Part shown: piece after piece, positions 7,907 to 17,912 of the stretch | How positions within the stretch are numbered: the first letter of the stretch is position 1 | Layout: every line of letters begins with the position of its first letter | NCBI RefSeq assembly: GCF_002272785.1 | Contig: NZ_MLAS01000008.1 | Span: 1 to 64,000, forward strand | Source of the DNA: Helicobacter sp. 13S00477-4 | Lineage (GTDB): Bacteria; Campylobacterota; Campylobacteria; Campylobacterales; Helicobacteraceae | Direction: 5' to 3' | DNA length: 64,000 nucleotides | Notes under the pieces: model-generated | The model's database searches: none | The model's input: the letters and a program-made list of their open reading frames with translations, nothing else | What the model was told of the DNA's origin: nothing | Program-made: the position numbers and the translations under genes

Positions 7907-9961
7907 ATGAAGATTAGAGAATTTTATGTGTTTAATTTATTGTTATTATCCCCATTGATAGGGAATGAAATTTTAGATTTAGAAAAAACCAAACCAATTA
8001 TCATAACAGGAAATTTGCTTAAAGATTCTCGAGCTGAAGATATAAGAGATTTTACTGGTAGTAGGAGCATTGTTTCTCATCAAGTTTTGCATCAAACGGG
8101 TTATAATGCACTTGATCAAGCATTTCAAAGTATACCAGGTGTACAAATCAGACAAGATACTGCAATAGGGGCTTTGCCAGAAATTCATATTCGAGGTATG
8201 CCAAGTGGACGTGCTCAAGAAACTCAGGTTTTTTTAGATGGAGTGCCTTTATCCCCTGCACCTTACTCAAATCTTGCTTTATCGGCATTTCCAGTTACTT
8301 TTTCTATGATTGATAGGATTGATGTAGTTCGTGGTGGGGCTGCTATTCAATATGGACCTACAAATGTTGGAGGAGTGATTAATTTTATTTCCAAAAGTAT
8401 CCCCAATATTTATGAGTCTGAAGCAAGCCTAAAGACTACATCTTATTTGTATAATAATTTTTTATTTGATACTTATTTGAGGACTGGAGGGATGGTAAAT
8501 AAAATATTTGGATTTCAAGCTGAAGGTAATTTTGTCAAAGGAAATGGTTATAGAGAAAATAGTCAGACACAATTACAAGACTATTCACTTAAAGGGGTTA
8601 TAAAACTTCAAGATGATTCTTATATTAAAATGGGTTATTCTTACTATAATGCTGATGTGAGTTTACCCGGAGCTCTTATCCCGCAGCTATATCTTGAAAA
8701 TCCTTATATGAGTGTGAGGTCTGATGATAAAGCGAAGTCACAATCACATCGTGTTTTTGCTAATTATAATCAAAAGTTTGAAAAATTCCTTTTTGCTCAG
8801 GCAGGTGAATTCAATCTTTTGACTTATTATAATTATTTACACAGAGATTTACAGCTCTTAAGGACTACAAATTCACAATTTCAAGATTCTCCTAGGAATT
8901 ATGATGTTTTTGGTGTCAATCCACGACTTACTTTTTATTCTATTGCTTCAGATTGGTTTGCTAATACATTGGTATTAGGAGGTCAATATACCCTTGAAAT
9001 TATGGATTTTAAAGCTAGGAGATATGGTATAGCTGAAAATAGACCTGTTTTTTCAGATATAAAATCAAATACCAAACAAAGATATATTACAAATGCTTTT
9101 GCTGCTTATGTTAGCAATGAAATGACTTTTTTTGATTTTTTTAGCATTACTCCTGCTATTCGATATGAAAATATCAATGAAAATTATATCTATCAAGGCA
9201 GGACAGTAAAGGTAGATGCTTGGTTACCTAGCATGAGTGTAGGCATAACACCTATTGAAGAAATTTTTATTTATTGGAATTCGCAAAGGAGTATCAGACC
9301 TCCGCAAGTAGGGCATAATTTTGATACATTAGGTGAGATTTTTAGCACTGAAAAAGCTTGGAATCACGAAATCGGGATACGTTATATGCCTAATAGACTT
9401 TCAATGATTTCTTTGGGGTATTTTAATATTGATTATAAAGGAAAAACTCTTTATGACAGGAAGAACAATAAATTCACCAATCAACAAGATGTTTTTTCAC
9501 AAGGTATAGAGTTAGAGGCTTATTATTCTCCGCTGTTTTTAAGTAATCTTACCCTTCATGGAAGTTATTCTTATACAGACTCAAGATATAAGGGGAAAAA
9601 TAATAATAATAGAATTGAAAATATTTCGCCTCATCATTTTACATTCGATGCTTTTTATAAGCAAAATAATTCTTATGCGGGGATTTCTCTGTTTTGGTAT
9701 AGTAAAGCATTCTCAGATAAAGATAATATTGTTTTAGAAGACTTAGTTGGGAAGGCAGGAATAGTTCCAGCATATTTTTCAATGAATTTTTCATTAGGTT
9801 ATGATTTTAGATTCAAAGATCAGATTATCAAGACGACATTAGGTATCAATAATTTATTGGATAATAAATATTATTATAGGAGTTCTTCTCAAGTAGGTGC
9901 AACAGGAAGAGAACCTGCTCCTTCAAGATCTGTTTTTTTAAAAATCAGTTATATCCTCTAA
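7907..9961 (+). CDS. TonB-dependent outer membrane receptor, FecA-like
   Basis: A 684-aa outer membrane gated channel for ferric chelates, energised by TonB-ExbBD. A signal peptide occupies about residues 1-20. The plug domain (about 45-165) includes IRGM at 95-98 and RIDVVRGG at 137-144 followed by YGPTNVGGVINF, which resembles ferric-citrate receptor FecA more than siderophore or heme receptors. The rest is a beta-barrel rich in Tyr, Phe and Asn. AAGGAG lies 8 nt before the ATG. The gene stands alone behind a Fur-type palindrome, so iron repression is likely. The true ligand is unknown. Confidence 0.88.
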   Translation: MKIREFYVFNLLLLSPLIGNEILDLEKTKPIIITGNLLKDSRAEDIRDFTGSRSIVSHQVLHQTGYNALDQAFQSIPGVQIRQDTAIGALPEIHIRGMPSGRAQETQVFLDGVPLSPAPYSNLALSAFPVTFSMIDRIDVVRGGAAIQYGPTNVGGVINFISKSIPNIYESEASLKTTSYLYNNFLFDTYLRTGGMVNKIFGFQAEGNFVKGNGYRENSQTQLQDYSLKGVIKLQDDSYIKMGYSYYNADVSLPGALIPQLYLENPYMSVRSDDKAKSQSHRVFANYNQKFEKFLFAQAGEFNLLTYYNYLHRDLQLLRTTNSQFQDSPRNYDVFGVNPRLTFYSIASDWFANTLVLGGQYTLEIMDFKARRYGIAENRPVFSDIKSNTKQRYITNAFAAYVSNEMTFFDFFSITPAIRYENINENYIYQGRTVKVDAWLPSMSVGITPIEEIFIYWNSQRSIRPPQVGHNFDTLGEIFSTEKAWNHEIGIRYMPNRLSMISLGYFNIDYKGKTLYDRKNNKFTNQQDVFSQGIELEAYYSPLFLSNLTLHGSYSYTDSRYKGKNNNNRIENISPHHFTFDAFYKQNNSYAGISLFWYSKAFSDKDNIVLEDLVGKAGIVPAYFSMNFSLGYDFRFKDQIIKTTLGINNLLDNKYYYRSSSQVGATGREPAPSRSVFLKISYIL

Positions 9962-9974
9962 TGAGCATAAGCCT

Positions 9975-11324
9975 TTATTGGACAACTATTTCTTCTTGAT
10001 ATTCTTTAAAAATTTCTTGACTGATTTTGTAGCTACAAAATTTTGGTCCACACATTGAGCAGAATTCTGCTTCTTTGAATACTTCTTGAGGTAACCCTTC
10101 ATCGTGATATTCTCTAGCTCTATCAGGATCCAATGCTAATTCAAATTGCTTATTCCAGTCAAAACCATATCGTGCATCACTCATTGCATCATCCCTGTCT
10201 CTGGCACCTATTCTTCCTCTGGCAATATCTGCAGCGTGAGCAGCAATTTTATATGCTAAGATACCTTCTCGTACATCTTTTGCATTTGGGAGTCCTAAAT
10301 GCTCTTTAGGTGTTACATAACATAACATTGCTACGCCTTTCCAAGCCGCCACACAAGCACCAATCGCACTAGCAATATGATCATATCCTGCTGCAATATC
10401 AGTCACTAAAGGACCTAAAACATAAAAAGGAGCTTCATTGCAATATTCTTTTTGAAGTTTTACATTACGTTCAATTTGATTGAGGGGGACATGACCAGGT
10501 CCTTCTATCATCACTTGCACATCAGCTTTATAAGCTCTATTTGCTAGTTCACCAAGCACTTTGAGTTCTGCAAATTGAGCTTCATCGCTCGCATCGGCTA
10601 AACATCCAGGTCGTAAAGAATCCCCAAGACTCAAGCTGACATCGTATTCTTGGCAAATTTTAAGGATTTCATCATAAGCTTCATAAAATGGATTTTGCTT
10701 GTGATAATGCATCATCCAGCTTGCCATAAGACTGCCTCCTCGACTTACAATCCCCATTTTTCTCCTGCTGACATAAGGCATATGTTCAAGCAAAAATCCA
10801 CAATGAATCGTGAAATAACTTACGCCTTGTTGGGCTTGTTTTTTCAAAACTTCAAGCATAATGTCAATGTCAAGTTTCATTACATCATTTTTGACATCAT
10901 GGAGGATTTGATACATTGGGACTGTGCCGATAGGGATTGATGAGGCAGAAATAATAGCTTCCCTGATATTATCAAGATTACCGCCAGTAGAGAGATCCAT
11001 TACTGTATCCGCACCATATTTGATAGACACTCTGAGTTTTTCTACTTCTTCATCAATGGAATTGATGATTGCAGAACTCCCAATATTGGAATTGATTTTG
11101 GTTTTTAGGGCTACTCCGATCCCCATTGGTTCTAAATTAAGATGATTGATGTTGGCAGGGATGATAAGACGACCTTTTTGAACTTCTTGCCTGATGAGCT
11201 CTGTTTTTAAGTTTTCTTTATTGGCAATGTATTCCATTTCGGGTGTGATAATGCCTTTTTTTGCATAATAGAGCTGTGTTTTTATTGAATCATTTTTTCG
11301 TTTTTCTACCCATTGTTTTCTCAT
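9975..11324 (-). CDS. thiC: Phosphomethylpyrimidine synthase ThiC
   Basis: Radical SAM enzyme converting aminoimidazole ribotide to the HMP-P pyrimidine of thiamine. At 449 aa it is the short form without the long N-terminal extension. Conserved blocks include [20 protein letters not shown] and [11 protein letters not shown], and the C-terminal cluster-binding motif CSMCGPKFC. The ATG is preceded by GTGAG. No thi-box (TPP riboswitch) is recognisable in the upstream gap. It converges on the TonB receptor gene with 13 nt between. Confidence 0.96.
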   Translation of the reverse strand: MRKQWVEKRKNDSIKTQLYYAKKGIITPEMEYIANKENLKTELIRQEVQKGRLIIPANINHLNLEPMGIGVALKTKINSNIGSSAIINSIDEEVEKLRVSIKYGADTVMDLSTGGNLDNIREAIISASSIPIGTVPMYQILHDVKNDVMKLDIDIMLEVLKKQAQQGVSYFTIHCGFLLEHMPYVSRRKMGIVSRGGSLMASWMMHYHKQNPFYEAYDEILKICQEYDVSLSLGDSLRPGCLADASDEAQFAELKVLGELANRAYKADVQVMIEGPGHVPLNQIERNVKLQKEYCNEAPFYVLGPLVTDIAAGYDHIASAIGACVAAWKGVAMLCYVTPKEHLGLPNAKDVREGILAYKIAAHAADIARGRIGARDRDDAMSDARYGFDWNKQFELALDPDRAREYHDEGLPQEVFKEAEFCSMCGPKFCSYKISQEIFKEYQEEIVVQ

Positions 11325-11372
11325 TTGCTAAAACTCACTTTCATAGATAAATTTTTCTTCTCTATTTGTTTA

Positions 11373-11378
11373 ATTATA
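11373..11378 (-). promoter_or_regulatory. -10 box for thiC
   Basis: TATAAT on the minus strand in the context TGTATAAT. It predicts a leader of about 40 nt, too short for a TPP riboswitch. Confidence 0.65.
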
Positions 11379-11446
11379 CACCAAACCTTAATAATAAAGT
11401 TTTCAAAATCTAATAAAATGCAAGTTGTTAAAAAGATTTAAATGTG

Positions 11447-11452
11447 TATAAT
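11447..11452 (+). promoter_or_regulatory. -10 box for the ispDF operon
   Basis: TATAAT preceded by TGTG, about 38 nt before the GTG start of ispDF. It diverges from the thiC promoter, the two -10 boxes being about 70 bp apart. Confidence 0.65.
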
Positions 11453-11490
11453 TTGGTAACAAATTTCTACAGGTCAGGGAGCTTATTAAA

Positions 11491-12645
11491 GTGTCAGGAA
11501 ACAAACCAGCCATATCCTTAATCATAACAGCAGCAGGTAATTCAACTCGTTTTTGTTCCCATTTGCCTCCCAAGCATAGGATTAAGAAGCAATGGTTGCG
11601 TATAGGTCAGATACCTTTGTGGCAAAAAGTAGCAGATGATTGGAAGAGATTTTATGATTTTGAAAAAATTATCCTAGTTGTTTCAAAAGAAGATTTTGAT
11701 TATGTAGATGGGTTTTATGATTATGACTTTGTTGTGGGTGGAGATAATAGAACTCAATCTGTTCGGAATGCACTTCAATATGTTCAAACTCCATTGGTAT
11801 TGGTTAGTGATGTAGCAAGATGGAATCTTGATGAAGGTGTTTACCTGCGTTTATTAGATGCATTGGATGATATATCAGATTGTATCGCTCCTTATTTGCA
11901 GCTCCCTGATACGATTATGTATGGGGATCATTATATTGATAGGGATTTGATAAAAATCATTCAAACCCCACAATTATGTCGCACAGAAAAACTAAAATTT
12001 GCCCTTTTGAAAGGAGATTTTACTGATGAGAGTTCTGCTATTAAGGCATTAGGTGGGAAAATAACCTATGTTAAGGGGAGTCAAAAATTATCAAAATTAA
12101 CTTATCAAGATGATATGATAGTATTAAGAGAACTTCAAAATCCTTCTGTAGAGATTTTTGTAGGGAATGGTTTTGACATACATCCTTTTGAAGCTGGGAA
12201 GAAAATGCTTTTGGGTGGTGTTGTTATAGAGTCAGATTTGGGTTTTAAAGCACACAGTGATGGAGATGTTGTTTTGCATGCACTTACAGATGCCATACTG
12301 GGTGCAATAGGGGGAGGAGATATTGGAGAGTGGTTTCCAGATACGGATCAAAAACATAAAAATGCCGATTCAAAAGTTTTGCTAAAACAGGTTTATGATT
12401 TTGCTATTAGCATTGGTTTTGAGCTTGTCAATGCAGATATAACAATAATAGCTCAAACGCCTAAAATAGCATCTTATAAATCTAAAATTCGTCAAAATAT
12501 AGCTACAATGCTTCATATGCAGAATTCTCGTATTAATATTAAAGCAACGACAACTGAAAATCTTGGGTTTATTGGTAGGAAGGAAGGAGTAGCAGTGAGT
12601 GTGAGTGTGAATATGAAATTCATTAATTGGAAGGAAGAAATATGA
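11491..12645 (+). CDS. ispDF: Bifunctional IspD/IspF of the MEP isoprenoid pathway
   Basis: A 384-aa fusion of two non-adjacent MEP pathway steps. Residues 1-215 are the cytidylyltransferase IspD (SLIITAAGNSTRF near the N-terminus, VLVSDVAR near 105). Residues 220-384 are the cyclodiphosphate synthase IspF with zinc ligands D229 and H231 (GFDIHPF) and H263, plus the HSDGDV motif. The start is GTG, supported by AGGGAG at 11476-11481. The stop overlaps the next gene as ATGA. This fusion is typical of Campylobacterota and alpha-proteobacteria. Confidence 0.96.
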   Translation: MSGNKPAISLIITAAGNSTRFCSHLPPKHRIKKQWLRIGQIPLWQKVADDWKRFYDFEKIILVVSKEDFDYVDGFYDYDFVVGGDNRTQSVRNALQYVQTPLVLVSDVARWNLDEGVYLRLLDALDDISDCIAPYLQLPDTIMYGDHYIDRDLIKIIQTPQLCRTEKLKFALLKGDFTDESSAIKALGGKITYVKGSQKLSKLTYQDDMIVLRELQNPSVEIFVGNGFDIHPFEAGKKMLLGGVVIESDLGFKAHSDGDVVLHALTDAILGAIGGGDIGEWFPDTDQKHKNADSKVLLKQVYDFAISIGFELVNADITIIAQTPKIASYKSKIRQNIATMLHMQNSRINIKATTTENLGFIGRKEGVAVSVSVNMKFINWKEEI

Positions 12646-13529
12646 ATATCTTGATCATTGAAAATGAGACTTATCTCGCACAGAGCATTGCTTCAAAGCT
12701 CATTGATACGGGGTATGAATGTCATATTACTTCAGTAATGGATAATCATTTGAAGCATAATTATGATGTCATCCTTATTTCTTCAAGTATTTGTGGGGAT
12801 TATTATGAAAGGTTTATCCGCAATCATAGTCATTGTATTATCATTATGATGATTTCTTATGTGAGTGATGATACAGTCAGCAAACCTATCAAAGCAGGTG
12901 CAAAAGACTATATTTTGAAGCCTTTTATGATTGATGAGTTGGTTAGAAAAATTGAACATTACAGGGATTGTAAGAATATCATAACTAAAATTAATTTCTA
13001 CAATTCTTATTTTAATTTTATTGAAAAAGAACTCCAGACTCCCACACCTTTTCAATACAATCCTCCTTTTGTCATCAAGAGCAATTCGCAGCGGAGTGCT
13101 GATATTTATGCTATGAAATATGCTAGAGAAAAAAAAATCTTCTTTGAATTTTATACACTCAAAGAAGATAAATATAAAATGCTCCTTAAAGATGAACCTT
13201 CAAAATCTCCAATCATTTATATTACGAATCTTGAAGAACTTAAAAAACAAGAACGTAAAGATTTTCTTGAAGTTGCCTCAAAATATTCAATGATTATTTC
13301 TTTGGTTTCTACAGATAAAATAACTTTTCCTCAAATTGTAGATATTTCTAATATCCCTAACAATCATGAAATTGGAGCAGAGATTTTATCTATCAAGGAT
13401 TATGAAAAAGCTATTATTACAAAGTTTGAGGGTCGATATCCTGATATTGAACTAGCCAAAAAACTTGGGATGAGTAGAAAAAGTTTATGGGAAAAGAGAA
13501 AAAAATATGGCATCTCTAGAAAGAAATAA
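12642..13529 (+). CDS. HP1021-type orphan response regulator without phosphoacceptor Asp
   Basis: A 295-aa regulator matching H. pylori HP1021 and C. jejuni Cj1608 in position behind ispDF and in architecture. Residues 1-115 are a receiver fold with the KPF lysine kept, but the phosphoacceptor position is serine (S47 in DVILISSS), so it cannot be controlled by ordinary phosphotransfer. The last 40 residues form a Fis-like helix-turn-helix (IELAKKLGMSRKSLWEKRKKYG). HP1021 is known to act at the replication origin and as a redox-responsive global regulator; the same role here is inferred. Cysteines at 27, 51 and 65 are candidates for redox sensing. The ATG overlaps the ispDF stop and follows AAGGA. 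No histidine kinase is nearby. Confidence 0.85.
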   Translation: MNILIIENETYLAQSIASKLIDTGYECHITSVMDNHLKHNYDVILISSSICGDYYERFIRNHSHCIIIMMISYVSDDTVSKPIKAGAKDYILKPFMIDELVRKIEHYRDCKNIITKINFYNSYFNFIEKELQTPTPFQYNPPFVIKSNSQRSADIYAMKYAREKKIFFEFYTLKEDKYKMLLKDEPSKSPIIYITNLEELKKQERKDFLEVASKYSMIISLVSTDKITFPQIVDISNIPNNHEIGAEILSIKDYEKAIITKFEGRYPDIELAKKLGMSRKSLWEKRKKYGISRKK

Positions 13530-14685
13530 AATCTATATTGATAAAGAAGCTCTTTCGGCTCTTAGCCTTGTGCAAGAAGGATTGCTTTATCCTGTCAATA
13601 AACTAATGAGACAAGATGAAATGCAAGAAGTTAATGCCAGCGGTCTTTATAAAAACTATAGTTTTCCTTGTCCGTTTATTTTGAGTCCTAGCGGTAGGAG
13701 AAATCAAGAGGTTTTATCCAAGGTTAAAAAAGGAGAAACACTTGATATTGTGAGTGAAGACAAAATAGTAGGTATGATCACAGCTGATGAAATTTATAAG
13801 ATTGACAAGTTGCAAAGATTAGAGAAAATTATGGGGGGTGATCTTTCTACGCAAGAAGCTGTTTTTACTCTGCAAAGATTGGGTGATTATGCTATCAGTG
13901 GAGAATTTAATGTTGTATTTGATGATATTAGGGTAGCTAAAGAAGCATTGCAAAGTAAAATCAAGCTTTTAGGAGCCAAAAAGATAACAGGAGTTATGAT
14001 GAGTGCAAAGCCCTTTCACAGAGCCCATGAAAGGATGTTGCGTGAGGAACTTGATCATTGTGATCTCTTGGTAATATTCCTCTTGAAACCTTATAAAAAA
14101 GACTTGATGGATTTTCATTTGAGGGAAAAATGTATGCAATATATTGCTAATCACTTTTTGATAAAAGATAAAATCTGCATCATTGCTTTGGATGATACTT
14201 ATCTTTTCGCTGGGCAAAACAAGATGATTTTACATGCGATTGTAGCTAAAAACTATGGTTGTACTAAATTAATCGTAGGTCAAAATACTCCAAATCTTTC
14301 TATCTATTATACTGACAATGAAAGGCATTCAATATTTGATAGGCTTCAAGGGGTGGAGATTGAGACTCAAATTATCAGTGAGTATGTCTATTGTGCTTAT
14401 TGTAAAATGCTTGTGAGTAAATCAACTTGTCCACATGGCTATCACCATCATACTAATTACAATACACATTCTATTTTGCAGCTCTTAAGGGTTGGTATTT
14501 TGCCACCTTCTATTTTGATGAGGGAGCAAATTTCAGCAATGATACTTTCTTCTTTTTTTCCTAATCGTTTTGAGAATCTTGAGAGGCTTTATTATGATTT
14601 GGTACCTTCTGAAGGGATACTTAATAATAGAGATGAAGAAGAATTTTATGTTAAATTAATGCAGTTATACCAGATATATAGGTAA
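13507..14685 (+). CDS. ATP-sulfurylase-like protein with lost sulfate-site motifs
   Basis: A 392-aa protein with the overall layout of ATP sulfurylase (PUA-like domain to about 150, nucleotidyltransferase domain after). The HRAH nucleotide-binding motif is kept at 171-174. The Q-x-R-N part of that motif reads MSAK at 165-168, and the usual GRDHAG reads GQNTPN at 258-263, so the sulfate site appears lost. A zinc-type group C296-x2-C299-x8-C308-x-H310 and a run of three histidines (313-315) remain. No sulfate assimilation genes are nearby. It overlaps the preceding regulator by 23 nt and is followed 4 nt later by pgpA. A similar gene (Cj1609) sits here in C. jejuni. Function uncertain; probably not true sulfate adenylylation. 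Confidence 0.75.
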   Translation: MASLERNKIYIDKEALSALSLVQEGLLYPVNKLMRQDEMQEVNASGLYKNYSFPCPFILSPSGRRNQEVLSKVKKGETLDIVSEDKIVGMITADEIYKIDKLQRLEKIMGGDLSTQEAVFTLQRLGDYAISGEFNVVFDDIRVAKEALQSKIKLLGAKKITGVMMSAKPFHRAHERMLREELDHCDLLVIFLLKPYKKDLMDFHLREKCMQYIANHFLIKDKICIIALDDTYLFAGQNKMILHAIVAKNYGCTKLIVGQNTPNLSIYYTDNERHSIFDRLQGVEIETQIISEYVYCAYCKMLVSKSTCPHGYHHHTNYNTHSILQLLRVGILPPSILMREQISAMILSSFFPNRFENLERLYYDLVPSEGILNNRDEEEFYVKLMQLYQIYR

Positions 14686-14689
14686 GTTT

Positions 14690-15169
14690 ATGATGAGAGA
14701 ACTATTTTTAACTCTTTTTTATAGTGGGAAATCTCCTATCGCACCTGGAACTATAGGTAGCATTGTTGCTTTGGTTATTGGTTTGCCATTGGTATATTTT
14801 TCTGCCGAGAGTATTTTTTTGCTTGGTATTTTGATTGGTATTATTGCAGTGAAGCAGATTGATGTTTATGAAAAATCAGGAGGGATTCATGATGATAAAA
14901 GTATTGTGATTGATGAACTTGTTGGCATATGGCTGGCAATGGGGATGGTTGGTTTTTCTTTAGCTGGGTTGATAGGAGCTTTTTTGTTTTTTCGCTTGTA
15001 TGATGTGGTCAAACCATCTATTATTGGTAGGGTTGATAGGGATATAAAGGGGGGTTTTGGTGTTGTTGGTGATGATGTGCTCGCAGGAATAATTGCTGGT
15101 CTAAGCACTTTGGTTTGTCTCAAAGTAATGGATTATTTTCAAATTGATAAGAATTTATATTTATTTTGA
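14690..15169 (+). CDS. pgpA: Phosphatidylglycerophosphatase A
   Basis: A 159-aa inner membrane phosphatase that dephosphorylates phosphatidylglycerol-phosphate, completing phosphatidylglycerol synthesis after PgsA. The N-terminal APGTIGS motif and the acidic DDKSIVIDELVG block are the family signatures, followed by hydrophobic helices. Two adjacent ATG codons follow GGTAAG; the first is used. It is the last gene of the ispDF operon. Confidence 0.9.
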   Translation: MMRELFLTLFYSGKSPIAPGTIGSIVALVIGLPLVYFSAESIFLLGILIGIIAVKQIDVYEKSGGIHDDKSIVIDELVGIWLAMGMVGFSLAGLIGAFLFFRLYDVVKPSIIGRVDRDIKGGFGVVGDDVLAGIIAGLSTLVCLKVMDYFQIDKNLYLF

Positions 15170-15177
15170 TATAAATT
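15152..15177. terminator. Weak bidirectional hairpin at the pgpA/yqhA junction
   Basis: AATTTATAT (15152-15160) pairs with ATATAAATT (15169-15177) around an 8-nt loop. All pairs are A-T, so it is weak. It overlaps the end of pgpA and lies between converging genes. Confidence 0.3.
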
Positions 15178-15192
15178 ATCTAATATAAGGTA

Positions 15193-15699
15193 TCAATGTT
15201 TATGTAAGAAATATAGCCCAATACATATTCCAAGTATTGAAATAGCGAAATAAAACATATCTTGAGGTTCAGAAATACCCATATTGAGTACTTTTGAGAA
15301 AAAGGCCACAATCAAAGCCATTACGATAACTTTTGCTAATTTGTCTTTGAGCTGATCAAGGGTATGTATTTCAAGGACTTTTGAACTATTGTCATCTTTG
15401 ATAGTTATTTTTCTAATGAAAAGTTCATAAAGACCAAAAGAAAAAATCAGCAAAACTACTGCTATCAAGTATAAATCAATGGCTGAAACAATTGTATGCA
15501 ATAAAACATTGTGGATATCAGCCCCATCGCCTAAAAGACCCATGTAGTATTTGTAAGTATTCATAGAAGCTTTGATAACATCAATACTAGCTACAATGAA
15601 TAATAATGCAGCACCTACCATTGAAAGGATAACTGCAAGTAGGATAAAAAGTCTTGAACTCCAAAGTATTTTTTCAAATAGATTTTGTATAAAATCCAT
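15193..15699 (-). CDS. YqhA/UPF0114 family membrane protein
   Basis: A 168-aa inner membrane protein of the UPF0114 (TIGR00645) family, whose function is unknown. It begins with the family-typical FEKILWSSRLFILLAVILSM and has four hydrophobic segments with a short charged loop (about 95-120). It is transcribed alone, from a -10 box about 65 nt upstream. Confidence 0.85.
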   Translation of the reverse strand: MDFIQNLFEKILWSSRLFILLAVILSMVGAALLFIVASIDVIKASMNTYKYYMGLLGDGADIHNVLLHTIVSAIDLYLIAVVLLIFSFGLYELFIRKITIKDDNSSKVLEIHTLDQLKDKLAKVIVMALIVAFFSKVLNMGISEPQDMFYFAISILGICIGLYFLHKH

Positions 15700-15762
15700 A
15701 ACTTATGCCTTTTGTCAAAGTTTGAAGATTTGCATTTTGTCTTTTATGTTTTTTAGACTTGG

Positions 15763-15768
15763 ATTATA
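15763..15768 (-). promoter_or_regulatory. -10 box for the yqhA-family gene
   Basis: TATAAT on the minus strand, giving a predicted leader of about 55-60 nt. The remainder of the 243-bp gap up to ruvB is AT-rich, and I see no other feature in it. Confidence 0.5.
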
Positions 15769-15942
15769 TCAAAAAATATTACTGGTTATTTCATAAAAAA
15801 TAATAATAGGCTTAATAATTTTATGATAGTATTTTTTTTGTTTTTAAAAAATTCTTTTAAAATATTTTTCTTGATATTGAACTCTCTATACCGACTGACT
15901 TCATTGCAGTTGAGACTATTAGATAAAATTATCCAATAAAAT

Positions 15943-16971
15943 TTAAACTAGTCCATTTGGATTGATTTTGATATTTAACAGTTCATAAGTTTTGTGAGTA
16001 GCTACCCTGCCTTTTGCAGTACGTTCTAAATAGCCATTAGCTAGTAAATAAGGTTCAATAACATCTTCTATAGTGCCTTCATCTTCACTCATTGCTGCTG
16101 CTATCGTATTGAGTCCAATCGGCTTACTTTTTGATTCAGCAAGGATGTTTAAATAACGCAAATCCAGTTCATCGAAACCAAATTCATTCACGCCAAGCTC
16201 ATTGAGTGCGTATTGTGTGGTTTTGAGGTTAATAGTGTTTTCTTCAGCTACTTCGGCAAAATCTCTGACCCTACGTAAAAGTCTGAGCGTAATTCGTGGT
16301 GTTCCTCTTGATCTTTTTGCAATCTCTTTAGAAGCGGTTTCTTCTAGAGGTTTATTTAGTTTTAGGCTTGCTTTTTGAGCAATAAGGGCAAGTTCTTGGA
16401 TTTCATAAAATTGCATCCGAAAGTTCATCCCAAACCTGTCTCTTAAAGGATTGCTTAACATCCCAGCTCTAGTTGTTGCTCCTATGAGGGTGAATTTTGG
16501 TAGATCTATTTTGACAGTTTGGGCTGCAGGTCCAGAACCAATGATGATGTCAAGTCTAAAATCTTCCATAGCCGGATAAAGTATCTCTTCTATGGCAGGG
16601 CTAAGTCGATGGATTTCATCAATGAATAAAATATCCCCATCGTTTAAATTTGTCATGATTGCAGCTAGATCACCAGCTTTTTCTATCATTGGAGCAGCGG
16701 TAACTTTAATATTGGTTGACATTTCATTGGCAATGATATGGCTTAGAGTTGTTTTGCCAAGTCCTGGAGGTCCAAAAAAGAGGATATGATCAAGGCATTC
16801 AGAACGTTTCTTGCTCGCTTGGATAAAGATTTTTAAGTTTTTTTTGATTTTTTCTTGCCCTATATATTCTTCCCATAAAGTGGGTCGGAGTGATTTTTCA
16901 GCAGTTTCTTCAAAATCAAGTTTTTGTATATCAATGATGCGATTATTTTCTTCTAAAGAAATACGTTCCAT
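15943..16971 (-). CDS. ruvB: Holliday junction branch migration helicase RuvB
   Basis: A 342-aa AAA+ motor that drives branch migration with RuvA before RuvC cutting. Walker [11 protein letters not shown] is near residue 66, Walker B DEIHRL follows, with sensor ATTRAG and the C-terminal winged helix ([20 protein letters not shown]). It starts 10 nt after the panB stop, with AAAGGC as ribosome site. panB-ruvB adjacency is also the H. pylori order. Confidence 0.97.
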   Translation of the reverse strand: MERISLEENNRIIDIQKLDFEETAEKSLRPTLWEEYIGQEKIKKNLKIFIQASKKRSECLDHILFFGPPGLGKTTLSHIIANEMSTNIKVTAAPMIEKAGDLAAIMTNLNDGDILFIDEIHRLSPAIEEILYPAMEDFRLDIIIGSGPAAQTVKIDLPKFTLIGATTRAGMLSNPLRDRFGMNFRMQFYEIQELALIAQKASLKLNKPLEETASKEIAKRSRGTPRITLRLLRRVRDFAEVAEENTINLKTTQYALNELGVNEFGFDELDLRYLNILAESKSKPIGLNTIAAAMSEDEGTIEDVIEPYLLANGYLERTAKGRVATHKTYELLNIKINPNGLV

Positions 16972-16980
16972 TCAATGCCT

Positions 16981-17766
16981 TTAATAGCTTTCTTCCATAG
17001 ATGGGAATTGCGATGATTTTATATCAAAAATATATTTTTGTAATGCCTCTTGAATCAGTTCAGCACCATTTAGGTATTGCCTTACGAATTTAGGTTTGAA
17101 TTGCTGGAAAAAACCAAATAAATCACTCCAAACTAAAATCTGCCCATCACATTGTAGTCCACTGCCTATACCTATAGTAGGGATGTGGAGATTTTTGCTA
17201 ATACAAGCAGCTACATCAGAACGGATACCTTCAAGGACTATCATGCAAGCTCCTGCTTCTTGTAGAATCATCGCATCTTCTAATAAAATTTTTGCTTCTG
17301 TATCATTTTTTCCTTTGATTTTATACCCACCTTCAGAGCGGACAAATTGAGGCATTAGTCCTATATGTGCGACAACAGCAATACCTTCTTGGACTATTGA
17401 AGAAATAGTTTTGCAACGTTGTTGACCTCCTTCAATTTTGATAGCATCAGCATTTGTTTTTTGATAAATTTTGAGGGCATTTTTTACTGCTGTTTTTGGG
17501 GTGGCATAAGTCCCAAAAGGCATATCAGTGATGATAAATGATTTTTTTGCTCCTCTACAAACTGCTTTTGTGTGGTAGATCATTTCTTCAAGTGTGATGC
17601 TTAGGGTATCTTTTTTGCCTCCAAAGCTCATATTGAGACTATCACCAATGAGTATTATATCTACCTGTGTATCAAATAAACTGGCAAAGAGAGAGTCATA
17701 GGCTGTAATTGCTGTGATTTTTTCTTGATTTTTTTTGCATTGAATGGTTTGAATAGTAGTTTTCAT
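16981..17766 (-). CDS. panB: 3-methyl-2-oxobutanoate hydroxymethyltransferase
   Basis: First enzyme of pantothenate (CoA) synthesis, adding a one-carbon unit from methylene-THF to ketoisovalerate. The 261-aa product has the family motifs [31 protein letters not shown] and [20 protein letters not shown] precedes the ATG by about 10 nt. Co-transcribed with ruvB and divergent from the outer membrane gene cluster. Confidence 0.96.
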   Translation of the reverse strand: MKTTIQTIQCKKNQEKITAITAYDSLFASLFDTQVDIILIGDSLNMSFGGKKDTLSITLEEMIYHTKAVCRGAKKSFIITDMPFGTYATPKTAVKNALKIYQKTNADAIKIEGGQQRCKTISSIVQEGIAVVAHIGLMPQFVRSEGGYKIKGKNDTEAKILLEDAMILQEAGACMIVLEGIRSDVAACISKNLHIPTIGIGSGLQCDGQILVWSDLFGFFQQFKPKFVRQYLNGAELIQEALQKYIFDIKSSQFPSMEESY

Positions 17767-17884
17767 AGAGATTCATCCTTTGTTTGACAAAATAGATTTA
17801 TTTTTTTGATGCAGGTTTTCAGTCAAAATACTCTAAATTTTTTTGTATGAAAACTAAATTTTATACAAAAATAGATAAAATCTC

Positions 17885-17890
17885 TATAAT
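17885..17890 (+). promoter_or_regulatory. -10 box for the outer membrane protein cluster
   Basis: TATAAT 22 nt upstream of the first ATG of the three-gene outer membrane protein cluster. No further promoter is obvious before the second and third genes, so the three are likely one transcript. Confidence 0.65.
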
Positions 17891-17912
17891 AGTTGTAAAT
17901 TAAGGTTGGCAG

